This document shows, piece after piece, positions 1 through 7,275 of a DNA stretch of 21,541 nucleotides (its first letter is position 1; each line of letters starts with the position of its first letter). Position numbers and translations under genes: made by a program. Source of the stretch: JAKORR01 sp964608495 (GTDB lineage Bacteria > Armatimonadota > Zipacnadia > Zipacnadales > FEN-943); contig CAZSOQ010000081.1 of the NCBI GenBank assembly GCA_964608495.1, forward strand, positions 1-21,541, given 5' to 3'. The notes under the pieces are model-generated. The model was not told the DNA's origin. It saw nothing but the letters and a program-made list of their open reading frames with translations, and made no database searches.

Positions 1-686
1 TGATCGCGATTATCGCGATCCTGGCCGCGATCTTGTTCCCGGTGTTCGCCCGAGCCAGAGCGAAGGCCCGCGGGGCCGCGTGTCTGAGCAATATGAAGCA
101 GGTGGGACTTGCGGCCGACATGTACTGCCAGGACTACGACGAGTGCTTCCCGATGAGCATGTACCTCAGCGGGATAGGGGCTGTAACCTTCTACCACGCG
201 CTGGCGCCCTATATGAAGAACACGCAGATACTGACGTGCCCCGACGAGAAGGACCGGATCCTCATCTCGGAGATTGCGGCGCTGGGGATCCCCGTGGTCG
301 GCGGGCTGACCACCGTGGGCTACAACGGCAACTACGCCATCTTCGAGGACGGCCCGAGCAATCCGCTGACCGGCGCCGATGACGCGGTGGTCAGCATGGG
401 CGAGCTTCCCTACCCCGCCGAGACCTTCGTCATGGGGGATGGGGAGATCGAGATGGCACCCCACCTGTTCAACTCGCCGGTCGTGGGCTGCCACAATGAG
501 GGGTTCAACGCCTCCTACGCCGATGGACATGCCAAGTGGGTGAAGGCAACGAAGGACCCCTACCAGTATGTGGACCTGGGCGGCAACACGAAGAACGCCT
601 ACGTCATCCAGGGCGGCCCCTATAACGGCAAGTATGAGTTGTGGGGCGTCGTGCGTGAGGACAGGACCGTCGGGGCGCTCCGGTAG
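1..686 (+). CDS. Prepilin-like protein with H-X9-DG domain (5' partial)
   Basis: The reading frame is open from the window edge (in frame from base 3), so the true start and the leader peptide lie upstream. The first visible residues, IAIIAILAAILFPVFARAR, are the hydrophobic helix and charged turn of a type IV prepilin/pseudopilin N-terminus, and a Cys-Leu-Ser-Asn-x-Lys-Gln stretch follows as in this family. Near the C-terminus (about 491-528) His is followed by nine residues and Asp-Gly, the H-X9-DG processing-associated signature. Known for the family: membrane-inserted precursors cut by a prepilin peptidase, found in large paralogous sets in Armatimonadota and Planctomycetes; their role is largely unknown. 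The next gene is a close relative with the same C-terminal motif (QGGPYNG, WG, ED, ALR), so the pair looks like a tandem duplication. No assembly ATPase or peptidase gene is nearby. Confidence 0.9.
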   Translation, partial: IAIIAILAAILFPVFARARAKARGAACLSNMKQVGLAADMYCQDYDECFPMSMYLSGIGAVTFYHALAPYMKNTQILTCPDEKDRILISEIAALGIPVVGGLTTVGYNGNYAIFEDGPSNPLTGADDAVVSMGELPYPAETFVMGDGEIEMAPHLFNSPVVGCHNEGFNASYADGHAKWVKATKDPYQYVDLGGNTKNAYVIQGGPYNGKYELWGVVREDRTVGALR

Positions 687-1020
687 CGTCTGGACTCCCG
701 CCTGACCCCCCGCGGGGCCGTCCCCGCAAGGCACGGCTCGCGCCGGCCGAAGGGCTGGTGACGTACTGTCTCGTGTTGTGTGTGGGCGCCCTCTGGGCTG
801 TGCGAGTGCCTGTCAGGGGCGCCTTTGACAGTGGTGGTTCCCCATGCCGGTTCCGCCCCGCTCCCCGACAGCGGGGCTCCTTGCCGCAGACCAGGGAACA
901 ATCGGCTGTGCCGGATTGTCCATAGTAGCGTGGGAAGCCCCGCGCGCGGCGAGAGGGGCGACGTGGCTCGCCGGCAAGGGGGCACGCATCCGTCCACGAC
1001 ACGATCGGGAGGCAGAGCGT
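687..1020. other. 334-base intergenic region between the two prepilin-like genes
   Basis: No convincing gene is visible. A six-base-pair hairpin (712-717 with 722-727, loop CCGT) follows the upstream stop but lacks a T-run, so it is at best a weak terminator. A perfect TTGACA lies at 825-830 without a usable -10 at 16-18 bases; CATAGT at 921-926 is a possible -10 with no good -35. The ribosome binding site GGGAGG of the next gene is at 1007-1012. Confidence 0.5.
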
Positions 1021-1761
1021 ATGAGCAGCAGGGGCTTTACGCTGATCGAGTTGTTGGTTGTCATCGCCATCATCGCCATCCTGGCAGCCATTCTCTTCCC
1101 CGTCTTCGCCCGGGCCCGGGAGAAGGCGCGCCAGGCGTCCTGTCTGAGCAACCTCAAGCAGACGGGCACCGCCATGCTGATGTACATCCAGGACTTCGAT
1201 GAGAAGTACGGCCAGAGCATCTCCGTGACCCCGCCCTATACCTACACCTGCTACCACCTGCTGATGCCTTACATGAAGAACACCCAGATCCTCCAGTGTC
1301 CCAGCAACCAGGACGAGATCTCGGCGGCCGGCATGAACGCGGTCCTGGCAGGGGCGGGCGGCCCGCCCATCGCCCCGCTGTTCACCGGCACCAGCTACAT
1401 CTTCAACACCGCCCTGTGGGAAGACGGCAACATCAGCGACCCGCCCAGCGGCACCAGGCCGATCAAGGACTCCGAGATACCGCGGCCGGCGGAGACCATG
1501 TCCCTGGGCGACGGGAACCTGGAAGTGGCGCCGACGCTGTTCGATACGCCCATCATGGGGACACACAACCAGATGTGCAACGCCGTCTTCTGCGACGGCC
1601 ACGCCAAGGTCGTCCAGTGCGTCGAGACGACCACGCCCTACCTCGACTGTGAGATGGAGACCCACCTCCTGTGGCGTATCCAGGGCGGCCCCTACAACGG
1701 CCGCACCCAGTTCTGGGGCATCGTGTACGAGGACGGCAGCAACGTCCACGCGCTCCGGTAA
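1021..1761 (+). CDS. Prepilin-like protein with H-X9-DG domain
   Basis: A 246-residue protein. The ATG at 1021 is chosen because GGGAGG sits eight bases upstream and because it gives a short leader, MSSRG, directly before the FTLIELLVV cleavage and methylation motif (cut expected between Gly5 and Phe6, with the conserved Glu at mature position 5). The helix and the AAILFPVFARAREKAR turn follow (residues 22-37). The H-X9-DG signature is at His182 and Asp192-Gly193. It shares with the upstream gene the phrases YMKNTQIL and QGGPYNG and the ending ALR, marking the two as tandem paralogues. The product should be an inner-membrane protein processed by prepilin peptidase, probably a surface or pseudopilus-like component; the real role is unknown. 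The longer open frame upstream to 844 lacks family similarity and is not used. Confidence 0.93.
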   Translation: MSSRGFTLIELLVVIAIIAILAAILFPVFARAREKARQASCLSNLKQTGTAMLMYIQDFDEKYGQSISVTPPYTYTCYHLLMPYMKNTQILQCPSNQDEISAAGMNAVLAGAGGPPIAPLFTGTSYIFNTALWEDGNISDPPSGTRPIKDSEIPRPAETMSLGDGNLEVAPTLFDTPIMGTHNQMCNAVFCDGHAKVVQCVETTTPYLDCEMETHLLWRIQGGPYNGRTQFWGIVYEDGSNVHALR

Positions 1762-1890
1762 GCGCCGACGTACCGCGTAAGCGTGGTGACCGTCCCCCGG
1801 CCGGCCGACTCCCCTGAGGCCGGCGGGCGGGCTTTGGCTTGGCCTTTCGCGGCATCAACCGGGTCGCTCCCCGCCCGGAGGAGCGGCCCT

Positions 1891-1919
1891 TTGCCTTTCC
1901 GGCCCTCCTGCTCTATGCT
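1891..1919 (+). promoter_or_regulatory. Putative sigma-70 promoter of the amidase gene
   Basis: TTGCCT (1891-1896) and TATGCT (1914-1919) are separated by 17 bases, each matching four of six consensus positions. The predicted transcript would begin near 1926 and give a leader of about 40 bases before the ATG at 1965. The preceding gene ends at 1761, so a separate promoter is expected here. Confidence 0.5.
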
Positions 1920-1964
1920 TGCGCCCGCAGACACAAGAGCCCGGGCGCAAAAGGGGTCACAGCC

Positions 1965-3155
1965 ATGTTCGCGGCATCTATCGCACTAGCGCTCGCCCTC
2001 GGGGCGGTTAACGCTCAGTTACTGGTCACTACGGACAGTGACACGCGCCTGCGCGCTGGGCCCAGCGAGGACCACAACCGCGTCTGTGTTCTGCCGGCCG
2101 GCGTCCCTCTCTGGGCCCTGGGCAAGCAGGGCCAGTGGTACCATGTGCGGCTCTGTCCCTCGCTCGACGCCTGGGTCTACGACACCACCGTCAAGTCCAC
2201 GGGCCAGAGCCAGCCTCCCGCCCTGGCCAACATCGGCTCCATGTCCCTGTCGGGCTGCGAGACGGGCAGCGAGGTCCAGTTCAGCCTCAACCGCGCCGTG
2301 CCCTTCCGCATCCTCCCTCAGCTCGACCCGCCCGGGCTGATCGTGGACCTCTTCGACTGCGTGCTGGCAGCCTACTGGATCCGCCAGTTCCCCGACGACC
2401 GCCTCATCAAGCAGGCCCAGCCATGGCAGGAGGCGACGGGGTGGGTGCGGGTGCGGATTGATCTGGACAGCCCGGCCGTGGTGGGCTACAGGGCCTACTA
2501 CCGCGGCGACTCCACGCTGGTGATCGAGGTGCGCCGCCCCTACGCCGGCCCGGGGCTCGGCGGCAAGACGATAGTGCTTGACCCGGGCCACGGCGGCACG
2601 GACAGCGGTGCGGTCAGCGCGGGGGGCCTGCCCGAGGAGAAGGTGAACCTGGCCATCGCCCTGCGGGCGGCTGAGATGCTCACCGCCGGCGGCGCCCGCG
2701 TGGTGCTCACGCGCGCCTCCGACACGCAGGTCGGGCCGGCGGGCGGCTCGCAGGCCCAGGAGCTTGAGGCCCGCGTGCAGGTGGGCGTGAAGCAGAAGGC
2801 CGACCTGTTCGTCAGCATCCACAACAACGCCACGGGCGGCGGCACCAATGCCTCGGTGGCGGGCACCGAAACCTACTACTGGACGCCCTTCAGCCACCTC
2901 CTGGCCAGGCGCCTGTGCCAGGCCACCTCGACGGCCCTCGGGACCAGCCACCGCTTCGTCGCCTGGCGGCCCTTCCATGTCCTCCGCGACACCGACTGCC
3001 CGCGGGCCCTGATCGAGTGCGCCTATATGTCCAATCCGTCCGAAGCCAAGTACATGGCCCAGGCGGAGTTCGTCGAGCGCGCGGCGCTGGGGATCGTCGC
3101 GGGGATCAAGCAGTTCGTGGCCGAGACGGCCCTGTACCCCTCGGGAGCGCAGTAG
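1965..3155 (+). CDS. Secreted N-acetylmuramoyl-L-alanine amidase (Amidase_3) with SH3-like and AMIN-like N-terminus
   Basis: A 396-residue peptidoglycan hydrolase that cleaves the bond between N-acetylmuramic acid and L-alanine. The ATG at 1965 gives a signal peptide (residues 1-17, cut likely after VNA); AAAGGGG lies about ten bases upstream. Residues 18-78 look like a bacterial SH3 domain (the TRLRAGPSEDHNRVCVL pattern). Residues 90-190 resemble an AMIN-like beta domain that could target the enzyme to the envelope. Residues 200-385 form the Amidase_3 domain: DPGHGG with zinc ligand His209, an E-x-x-V-N element with Glu224, SIHNN with His286, and the catalytic Glu351 in LIECAYMSN. All key residues are present, so the enzyme is probably active. 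It acts in the periplasm or cell wall in growth, division or spore-like remodelling. It appears monocistronic, facing a convergent minus-strand operon that ends 31 bases away. Confidence 0.93.
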   Translation: MFAASIALALALGAVNAQLLVTTDSDTRLRAGPSEDHNRVCVLPAGVPLWALGKQGQWYHVRLCPSLDAWVYDTTVKSTGQSQPPALANIGSMSLSGCETGSEVQFSLNRAVPFRILPQLDPPGLIVDLFDCVLAAYWIRQFPDDRLIKQAQPWQEATGWVRVRIDLDSPAVVGYRAYYRGDSTLVIEVRRPYAGPGLGGKTIVLDPGHGGTDSGAVSAGGLPEEKVNLAIALRAAEMLTAGGARVVLTRASDTQVGPAGGSQAQELEARVQVGVKQKADLFVSIHNNATGGGTNASVAGTETYYWTPFSHLLARRLCQATSTALGTSHRFVAWRPFHVLRDTDCPRALIECAYMSNPSEAKYMAQAEFVERAALGIVAGIKQFVAETALYPSGAQ

Positions 3156-3186
3156 CGCGGCATTCATCCCTCTGGCCTGCTCTCCC

Positions 3187-4089
3187 CTACCGCGCCCGGC
3201 GGCCCTCGACGGCCCGTCTCAGGGTGATCAGCGCTACCTCCGGCGGGCACAGGAACCGCACCAGCGGCGGTGTCATCCCCACCCCTCGCGTCACGTACAG
3301 CCCCGTCCCACGGACCTGGAAGACGCCCTGGGCGAAGCGCCGCCCGTAGCGGCTGGGCACGATCAGCGGCCCGTAGAGCGGCAGGCTCACCTGGCCCCCG
3401 TGGGTGTGCCCCGCGAAGACCGCCGCGATCCGGAGCTGCGCCGCCGAGTAGATTATGTCGGGAGAGTGGGCCAGCAGGATCTTGAGGTCCCCCTGCGACA
3501 CACTCTCCAGCGTCGCCTCGAAGTCGTGGTGCTTCAGGTAGGGGTCCTCGACGCCGCAGATCCAGAGCTTCTCGCCGCGTACCTCGACCTGCCGCGACTG
3601 GTTCAGCAGCACGGTAGCCCCGGCGGCCGAGAGGGCCTCGACCACCGGCTCGCGCCGGTCCTGCACGTACTCGTGGTTCCCCAGCACGGCCCACACCCCC
3701 GCGGGGGCCGAGAGGGGCGCCAGGGCCTTCTCGAGCGGCTCTCTCGCCTCGGCACCGTACACGCTCGTGTAGTCGCCCGTCAGGAAGGCCAGGTCGGCCC
3801 TCTGCTGCGCCGCCAGCGCCACGGCCCGCTCCGCCAGCCACCAGGGGGCGTAGTCGCCGGCGTGGAGGTCCGACAGGTGGACGATCCGCAGCCCGTCGAG
3901 GGCCGGCGGGAGCCGGGGCACCAGGAGGGTGCGCGGCACCACACGCACCGCCCACCGCTCCGACCACAGTCCGTGGGCTATCCGGCCCGACAGGGCGACG
4001 CCCCCTGCCGCGCCCAGCCAGCGCAGGAAACGGCGTCTCGTCATCTTCGCGGGGCCGTCGGCGTCACCGGGACCGCCGGCGCCGCCCAT
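3187..4089 (-). CDS. Tat-exported calcineurin-like metallophosphoesterase (YaeI/YkuE-like)
   Basis: A protein of about 300 residues. TRRRFLRW near the N-terminus matches the twin-arginine motif (S/T-R-R-x-F-L-K) and precedes a hydrophobic stretch, so it is probably moved folded across the membrane and may stay anchored. The phosphoesterase domain carries every metal-site block in order: SDLHAGD (D-x-H), GDYTS (G-D), GNHEY (G-N-H-E), a histidine in LLAHSPD, and GHTHGGQ. This subgroup contains envelope-associated phosphodiesterases acting on lipids such as UDP-diacylglucosamine-like substrates; the substrate here is not known. It is last in the larC-URO-D-phosphoesterase run, with its start about 20 bases after the preceding stop. 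The start is uncertain: ATG at 4131 would overlap the upstream gene by 22 bases, 4089 is used here, and 4044 sits directly before the Tat motif and is equally plausible. Confidence 0.9.
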   Translation of the reverse strand: MGGAGGPGDADGPAKMTRRRFLRWLGAAGGVALSGRIAHGLWSERWAVRVVPRTLLVPRLPPALDGLRIVHLSDLHAGDYAPWWLAERAVALAAQQRADLAFLTGDYTSVYGAEAREPLEKALAPLSAPAGVWAVLGNHEYVQDRREPVVEALSAAGATVLLNQSRQVEVRGEKLWICGVEDPYLKHHDFEATLESVSQGDLKILLAHSPDIIYSAAQLRIAAVFAGHTHGGQVSLPLYGPLIVPSRYGRRFAQGVFQVRGTGLYVTRGVGMTPPLVRFLCPPEVALITLRRAVEGRRAR

Positions 4090-4109
4090 CGTGGCTCGCG
4101 CTGGGCGCC

Positions 4110-5294
4110 TCAGGTCGTTACTGCCTCCCACACGGGGATCCCGTCGTCTTCCCCGGGCAGCCGCTCCTCCGGAAGGTCTATCGGGTAGCGCCCCACCTCG
4201 TGCGCGTACTCAAAGGTCCTGCACAGCACCTCGGGGTCGGTCATCGCGTAGGTCTCGCCGCCGATGGCCAGCTCGAACCCCCCGCCCGGCGCCGCAGTCC
4301 GAATCGTCTGCCGTACCTTCTGCTGGAGCAGCTCCGTCCACCCGGAGTACAGGTCGCGGTTGTTCAGGCCGCCATGGACGACACAGCGGGCGGGCTTGAG
4401 TATCTCGACCGCGGGCCGCAGCTTGCTCCACCCGCCGATGTCCATGTGGTTGAGGCGGACGATCTCCGCATACGTCCGGTAGTGGTGCTCGTTGGGCCCG
4501 TCGGCGTGGAAGTACCGCACCTTCGGCCCATAGACCTCGTACAGCGACAGGTTGTAGGGCAGCACCAGCCGCCGGTACATCTCATCGGATACGAAGGCCG
4601 AGTTGTCGTCACACAGGCCCAGCATTCCGGGCCCGCCGCCATGCAGCTCGTACATGTACTCCTGGCACAGGCAGAAGGCCCGGTAGCACTTGTCGAAGAG
4701 CCTGAGGACCACGTCCGGCTCGGCGATCATCGCCAGGTACACCCAGTCGGGGTCGGCCAGGGCACAGGCGCAGGACAGCACCGGGTGGATCCCGAGGTAC
4801 ACGCCCCCCATCGGGACCTTCACCCCCAGCTCCTCGGCCCGTTCCTTGAAGCGCCGACCCTTGGCCAGGTGTTCCTGCACGCGCGGGTTCTCGCGCGGGT
4901 CCTTCACCTCCAGCTTCTCGACGTCCCCGCCGTCGTGGATGCAGCGCAGGATGAAGGGCGACGTGCCCTGGGGGTACTCCAGATCGCAGTCGAACACCAG
5001 CGCCTCCGAGATGGGGCCCGCGTCGTAGCCTATCCCGTACCCGGTGAAGTCGTCGGGCAGGTTCTCGTAGCGCCACTTCATCCCCCGCATCTGCACCTCG
5101 ATCTGGGTGTCGAGGTCCGCATAGTAGTCCCTGATGTCCACGCCGAAGAGCCACGACCAGTAGCTGCCGGCGGTCGAGGCGATGCAGGCGACGCGATCGC
5201 CCTCCCGGAACTCGTGGGCCGCCTGCACTCGCGCGCGGCTCTCCTCGCGCCGGGCCTCATACTTGCCGATGTCGAAGTCGAGCCAGTCGGACAT
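4110..5294 (-). CDS. Uroporphyrinogen decarboxylase-family (URO-D) protein, methyltransferase-like
   Basis: A 394-residue protein with the URO-D fold pattern: EALVFDCDLEYPQG, the MGGVYLGIHPVLSCA barrel strand, SDEMYRRLVLPYN, and a late HMDIGGW/VVHGGLNNRD segment typical of the large URO-D-like group that includes the corrinoid methyltransferases MtaA, MtbA and CmuA. It lacks the N-terminal RPVWLMRQAGRY-type motif of true HemE, so haem synthesis is unlikely. At the usual metal-site position it has HADG (4497-4508) instead of H-x-C-G, so zinc-thiol methyl transfer may be altered or absent. AAGGAG lies 12 bases before the ATG. It sits between larC and the phosphoesterase on the same strand. Substrate is unknown; families like this are strongly expanded in Armatimonadota, Planctomycetes and Lentisphaerae. 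Confidence 0.85.
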   Translation of the reverse strand: MSDWLDFDIGKYEARREESRARVQAAHEFREGDRVACIASTAGSYWSWLFGVDIRDYYADLDTQIEVQMRGMKWRYENLPDDFTGYGIGYDAGPISEALVFDCDLEYPQGTSPFILRCIHDGGDVEKLEVKDPRENPRVQEHLAKGRRFKERAEELGVKVPMGGVYLGIHPVLSCACALADPDWVYLAMIAEPDVVLRLFDKCYRAFCLCQEYMYELHGGGPGMLGLCDDNSAFVSDEMYRRLVLPYNLSLYEVYGPKVRYFHADGPNEHHYRTYAEIVRLNHMDIGGWSKLRPAVEILKPARCVVHGGLNNRDLYSGWTELLQQKVRQTIRTAAPGGGFELAIGGETYAMTDPEVLCRTFEYAHEVGRYPIDLPEERLPGEDDGIPVWEAVTT

Positions 5295-5343
5295 GAGCTC
5301 TCTTCTCTCCTTGGGTAGCGCGTCCGCGGGCAGACCGGGTCCC

Positions 5344-6657
5344 CTAGCCCTCCTCCATCAGCCTCTGCGCCTGCGCCTGCGCGGCGGCGTAGACGCGCTT
5401 CACCGTCGCCTGGTGCCGTCGCGCGGCCTCCACGCAATCCCGGTACTCGGGCTGGGCCGAGACCACCTGGCCCCGCAGCCGCGCCACCTTCACCCCTATC
5501 TCGCCGAAGGGCGTCTGCACCCTCACCATCTCGCGCGGCAGACAGCTTCTCTCGGCCCGGCTCATCCGCACGCCCAGCGTGCTCGTGTTCCGCAGGATGG
5601 CCTCGGCCACGGCCTGCGCGTGGGCTGGCTCGGCCAGGGCGCTGAGCTGCACGGCCGGACGGTTGCGCTTCATGTAGATCGGCGCGAACCACACGTCCAG
5701 CGCGCCGGCGTCGAAGGCCGCGGCCATGGCCGCCTCGAACAGCTCCGGCTGCATGTCGTCTAGGTTCGCCGCGATCAGCGCGGTCGAATCCACGATCAGC
5801 GCCGGCTCCGACGTCTCGTGCCCCGTCGGAGTCCCCAGCACCAGCCGCACGATGTTGGGCACCGGCGAGAAGTCGGCGCGTCCTGCTCCCAGACCCACGG
5901 CCTGCACAGTCATCGCCGGCATCGGGCCCCAGCTATCCACCAGGTGGCGGCACAGCACGGCCCCCGTCGGGGTCACCGTCTCGCCCTCCACATCCACGCC
6001 CCGCACGGGCAGCCCCTCCAGCAGCTTCACCGTCGCCGGCGCCGGCACCGGCAGCCGGCCGTGCGCCGTGTCCACATGCCCGTGCGACCAGGGCACGGCC
6101 GTCGCGCACAGCCTCTCGACGCCCAGCATCCGCAGCCCCACGGCCGCCCCGGCCAGGTCAACGATCGTGTCGAGCCCGCCCACCTCGTGGAAGTGGATCT
6201 CCTCGACGGGCACGCCGTGAACCGCCGCCTCCGCCTCCGCCAGCGACGCCAGCATCGTCAGAGCCGCCTCGCGCACCCCCTCGTCAAGGTCCGCGGCCAG
6301 CAGGTACTGCCGCAGCTCGGGGTAGCCGCGGCCGCCGTGGGAGTGGTCGTGGTGGTCGTGGGACTCGTCCTCGTCCGCGCCGTGGTCATGCTCGCCGCCG
6401 TGGCCATGCTCTTGCCCGTGATCGTGGTCCCGTTCCCGGCCGTGACCGCGGGCATGGCCCCCGGGGCCGGTGATGCTGACCACCGTGGCCGCCAGGCCGC
6501 CGCGCACCGTTGCCTCGGTATGCAGCTCCCATTCGCCCGGCGCGAGACCGGCCAGCCCCTCCGTCAGCCTCTCGGGCTCCAGCCCCGCGTCCACGAGCGC
6601 CGCCAGGAACATGTCCCCGCTCACTCCGCAGGGCATGTCGAGGTAAGCAATCCTCAT
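5344..6657 (-). CDS. larC: Nickel-pincer cofactor biosynthesis protein LarC (DUF111)
   Basis: A 437-residue, single-chain LarC. LarC inserts nickel into the pyridinium dithiocarboxylate mononucleotide in a CTP-dependent reaction, completing the pincer cofactor of lactate racemase (LarA) and related epimerases. Diagnostic segments are the N-terminus MRIAYLDMPCGVSGDMFLAA, EEIHFHEVGGLDTIVD, TPTGAVL and the C-terminal TSTLGVR. Residues 68-107 form a linker with 13 histidines plus many Asp/Glu, a likely nickel store; His-rich stretches here are known in the family. In some bacteria larC is made as two parts by programmed frameshift; here it is fused in one frame. The ATG at 6657 is chosen over an upstream GTG-type extension because AGGAGG (6664-6669) lies six bases before it. 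larA, larB and larE are not in the window. First gene of the minus-strand operon. Confidence 0.95.
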   Translation of the reverse strand: MRIAYLDMPCGVSGDMFLAALVDAGLEPERLTEGLAGLAPGEWELHTEATVRGGLAATVVSITGPGGHARGHGRERDHDHGQEHGHGGEHDHGADEDESHDHHDHSHGGRGYPELRQYLLAADLDEGVREAALTMLASLAEAEAAVHGVPVEEIHFHEVGGLDTIVDLAGAAVGLRMLGVERLCATAVPWSHGHVDTAHGRLPVPAPATVKLLEGLPVRGVDVEGETVTPTGAVLCRHLVDSWGPMPAMTVQAVGLGAGRADFSPVPNIVRLVLGTPTGHETSEPALIVDSTALIAANLDDMQPELFEAAMAAAFDAGALDVWFAPIYMKRNRPAVQLSALAEPAHAQAVAEAILRNTSTLGVRMSRAERSCLPREMVRVQTPFGEIGVKVARLRGQVVSAQPEYRDCVEAARRHQATVKRVYAAAQAQAQRLMEEG

Positions 6658-6684
6658 CTCACTCCTCCTGGGGAGAGCGCACGG

Positions 6685-6714
6685 ATTATGCCACAGGCCC
6701 CCCCGCACTGTCCA
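6685..6714 (-). promoter_or_regulatory. Putative sigma-70 promoter of larC
   Basis: Read on the minus strand, TGGACA (6709-6714) and CATAAT (6685-6690) are 18 bases apart, each matching five of six consensus positions. The transcript would begin near 6678, about 20 bases before the larC ATG, leaving just room for the AGGAGG ribosome binding site. Confidence 0.6.
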
Positions 6715-6741
6715 GGATTCCCCCTCGGGCCCGTCTCTCGC

Positions 6742-6773
6742 CTGACAGCCCAGGGCGAACTATGGTATATACT
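6742..6773 (+). promoter_or_regulatory. Putative promoter of the small membrane protein, giving a leaderless mRNA
   Basis: CTGACA (6742-6747) is a five-of-six -35 match. Two overlapping -10 candidates follow: TATATA (6766-6771, spacing 18) and TATACT (6768-6773, spacing 20). The ATG at 6779 begins only five to seven bases after the -10, exactly where transcription would start, and no ribosome binding site is visible. This is the arrangement of leaderless transcripts. Confidence 0.5.
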
Positions 6774-6778
6774 CAGCC

Positions 6779-7108
6779 ATGCTGCCCAATCTGCTCTGTG
6801 GCCTGATAGGGCGAAGCAGGGGGCGTGCCCTGATCGGCGTGATCCTGGGCGCCCTGGTGGGCCTTGGCCTCGGCCGGGCCGGCTTCCCCTGGTGGGTGAA
6901 CCTGCCCGCGGCCCTGGTCGCGACCGTCATCTTCTTCATGCTCATCGTGGCCCTGTTGTACTCCTACGCCAAGCGCTCCTCCCCACAGCGGGCCGCCGAG
7001 ATCAGGCAGCGGATGCTCGAGTCCCGGTCCGCCTCCGCGGCGGGCCCCGACGGCCCGGTGCCCGGAGGGCACGGGCCGACGCCCGGAGGGCGTAGGCCGA
7101 TGCCGTGA
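6779..7108 (+). CDS. Small two-helix membrane protein of unknown function
   Basis: A 109-residue protein with two hydrophobic helices: a glycine-rich one (about 17-36, ALIGVILGALVGLGLG) and a stronger one (about 43-64, NLPAALVATVIFFMLIVALLY), then a charged segment and a Pro/Gly/Arg-rich tail that holds two copies of a seven-residue repeat. I do not recognise a family. The hairpin of two helices with short polar termini suggests an inner-membrane protein. It starts directly after a -10-like box and diverges from larC. The R3H-ATPase gene begins 167 bases downstream behind its own possible promoter, so co-transcription is open. Codon use matches the neighbours. The reading frame looks real because of the consistent high third-position GC and the membrane pattern. 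Confidence 0.7.
   Translation: MLPNLLCGLIGRSRGRALIGVILGALVGLGLGRAGFPWWVNLPAALVATVIFFMLIVALLYSYAKRSSPQRAAEIRQRMLESRSASAAGPDGPVPGGHGPTPGGRRPMP
7061..7102 (+). repeat. Two-copy 21-base tandem repeat in the membrane-protein tail
   Basis: Units 7061-7081 and 7082-7102 agree at 17 of 21 positions and encode PGGHGPT then PGGRRPM in frame. This looks like a small in-frame duplication at the end of the coding sequence, in a region with little structural constraint. Confidence 0.6.
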
Positions 7109-7136
7109 GACTGCGGCCGGAGGCGCGTGCGCGCAG

Positions 7137-7165
7137 TGGCTTGCGGAGGCCAGGAGGGGTATACT
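7137..7165 (+). promoter_or_regulatory. Weak promoter candidate for the R3H ATPase gene
   Basis: TATACT (7160-7165) is a five-of-six -10 match in an otherwise GC-rich stretch. The -35 region at 17 bases (7137-7142, TGGCTT) is poor. If used, it gives a leader of about 105 bases before the ATG at 7276. Confidence 0.3.
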
Positions 7166-7275
7166 GCCGTTTGAACACCGACGGCCGCCTCGGAGGCTGT
7201 ACCCCGCGCGCGGCCAACGAAAGGTCCCCCTCAGCGGGAAGGGTGAGGCTGGCGCCGGAGGAACCGCGGGAGAGA

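Noticed and set aside
712..727. Terminator hairpin after the first prepilin gene
   Set aside because: Six base pairs with no T-run on either strand; too weak to call.
825..830. Perfect TTGACA as a promoter of the second prepilin gene
   Set aside because: No acceptable -10 at 16-18 bases downstream.
1797..1840. CCGGCC/GGCCGG hairpin after the second prepilin gene as a terminator
   Set aside because: The stem is short and followed by a mixed GGGCTTTGGCTT rather than a T-run; left uncalled.
4110..5294. Genuine haem-pathway uroporphyrinogen decarboxylase (HemE)
   Set aside because: The Arg-rich N-terminal substrate motif of HemE is missing and no other haem gene is nearby; it belongs to the broader URO-D-like group.
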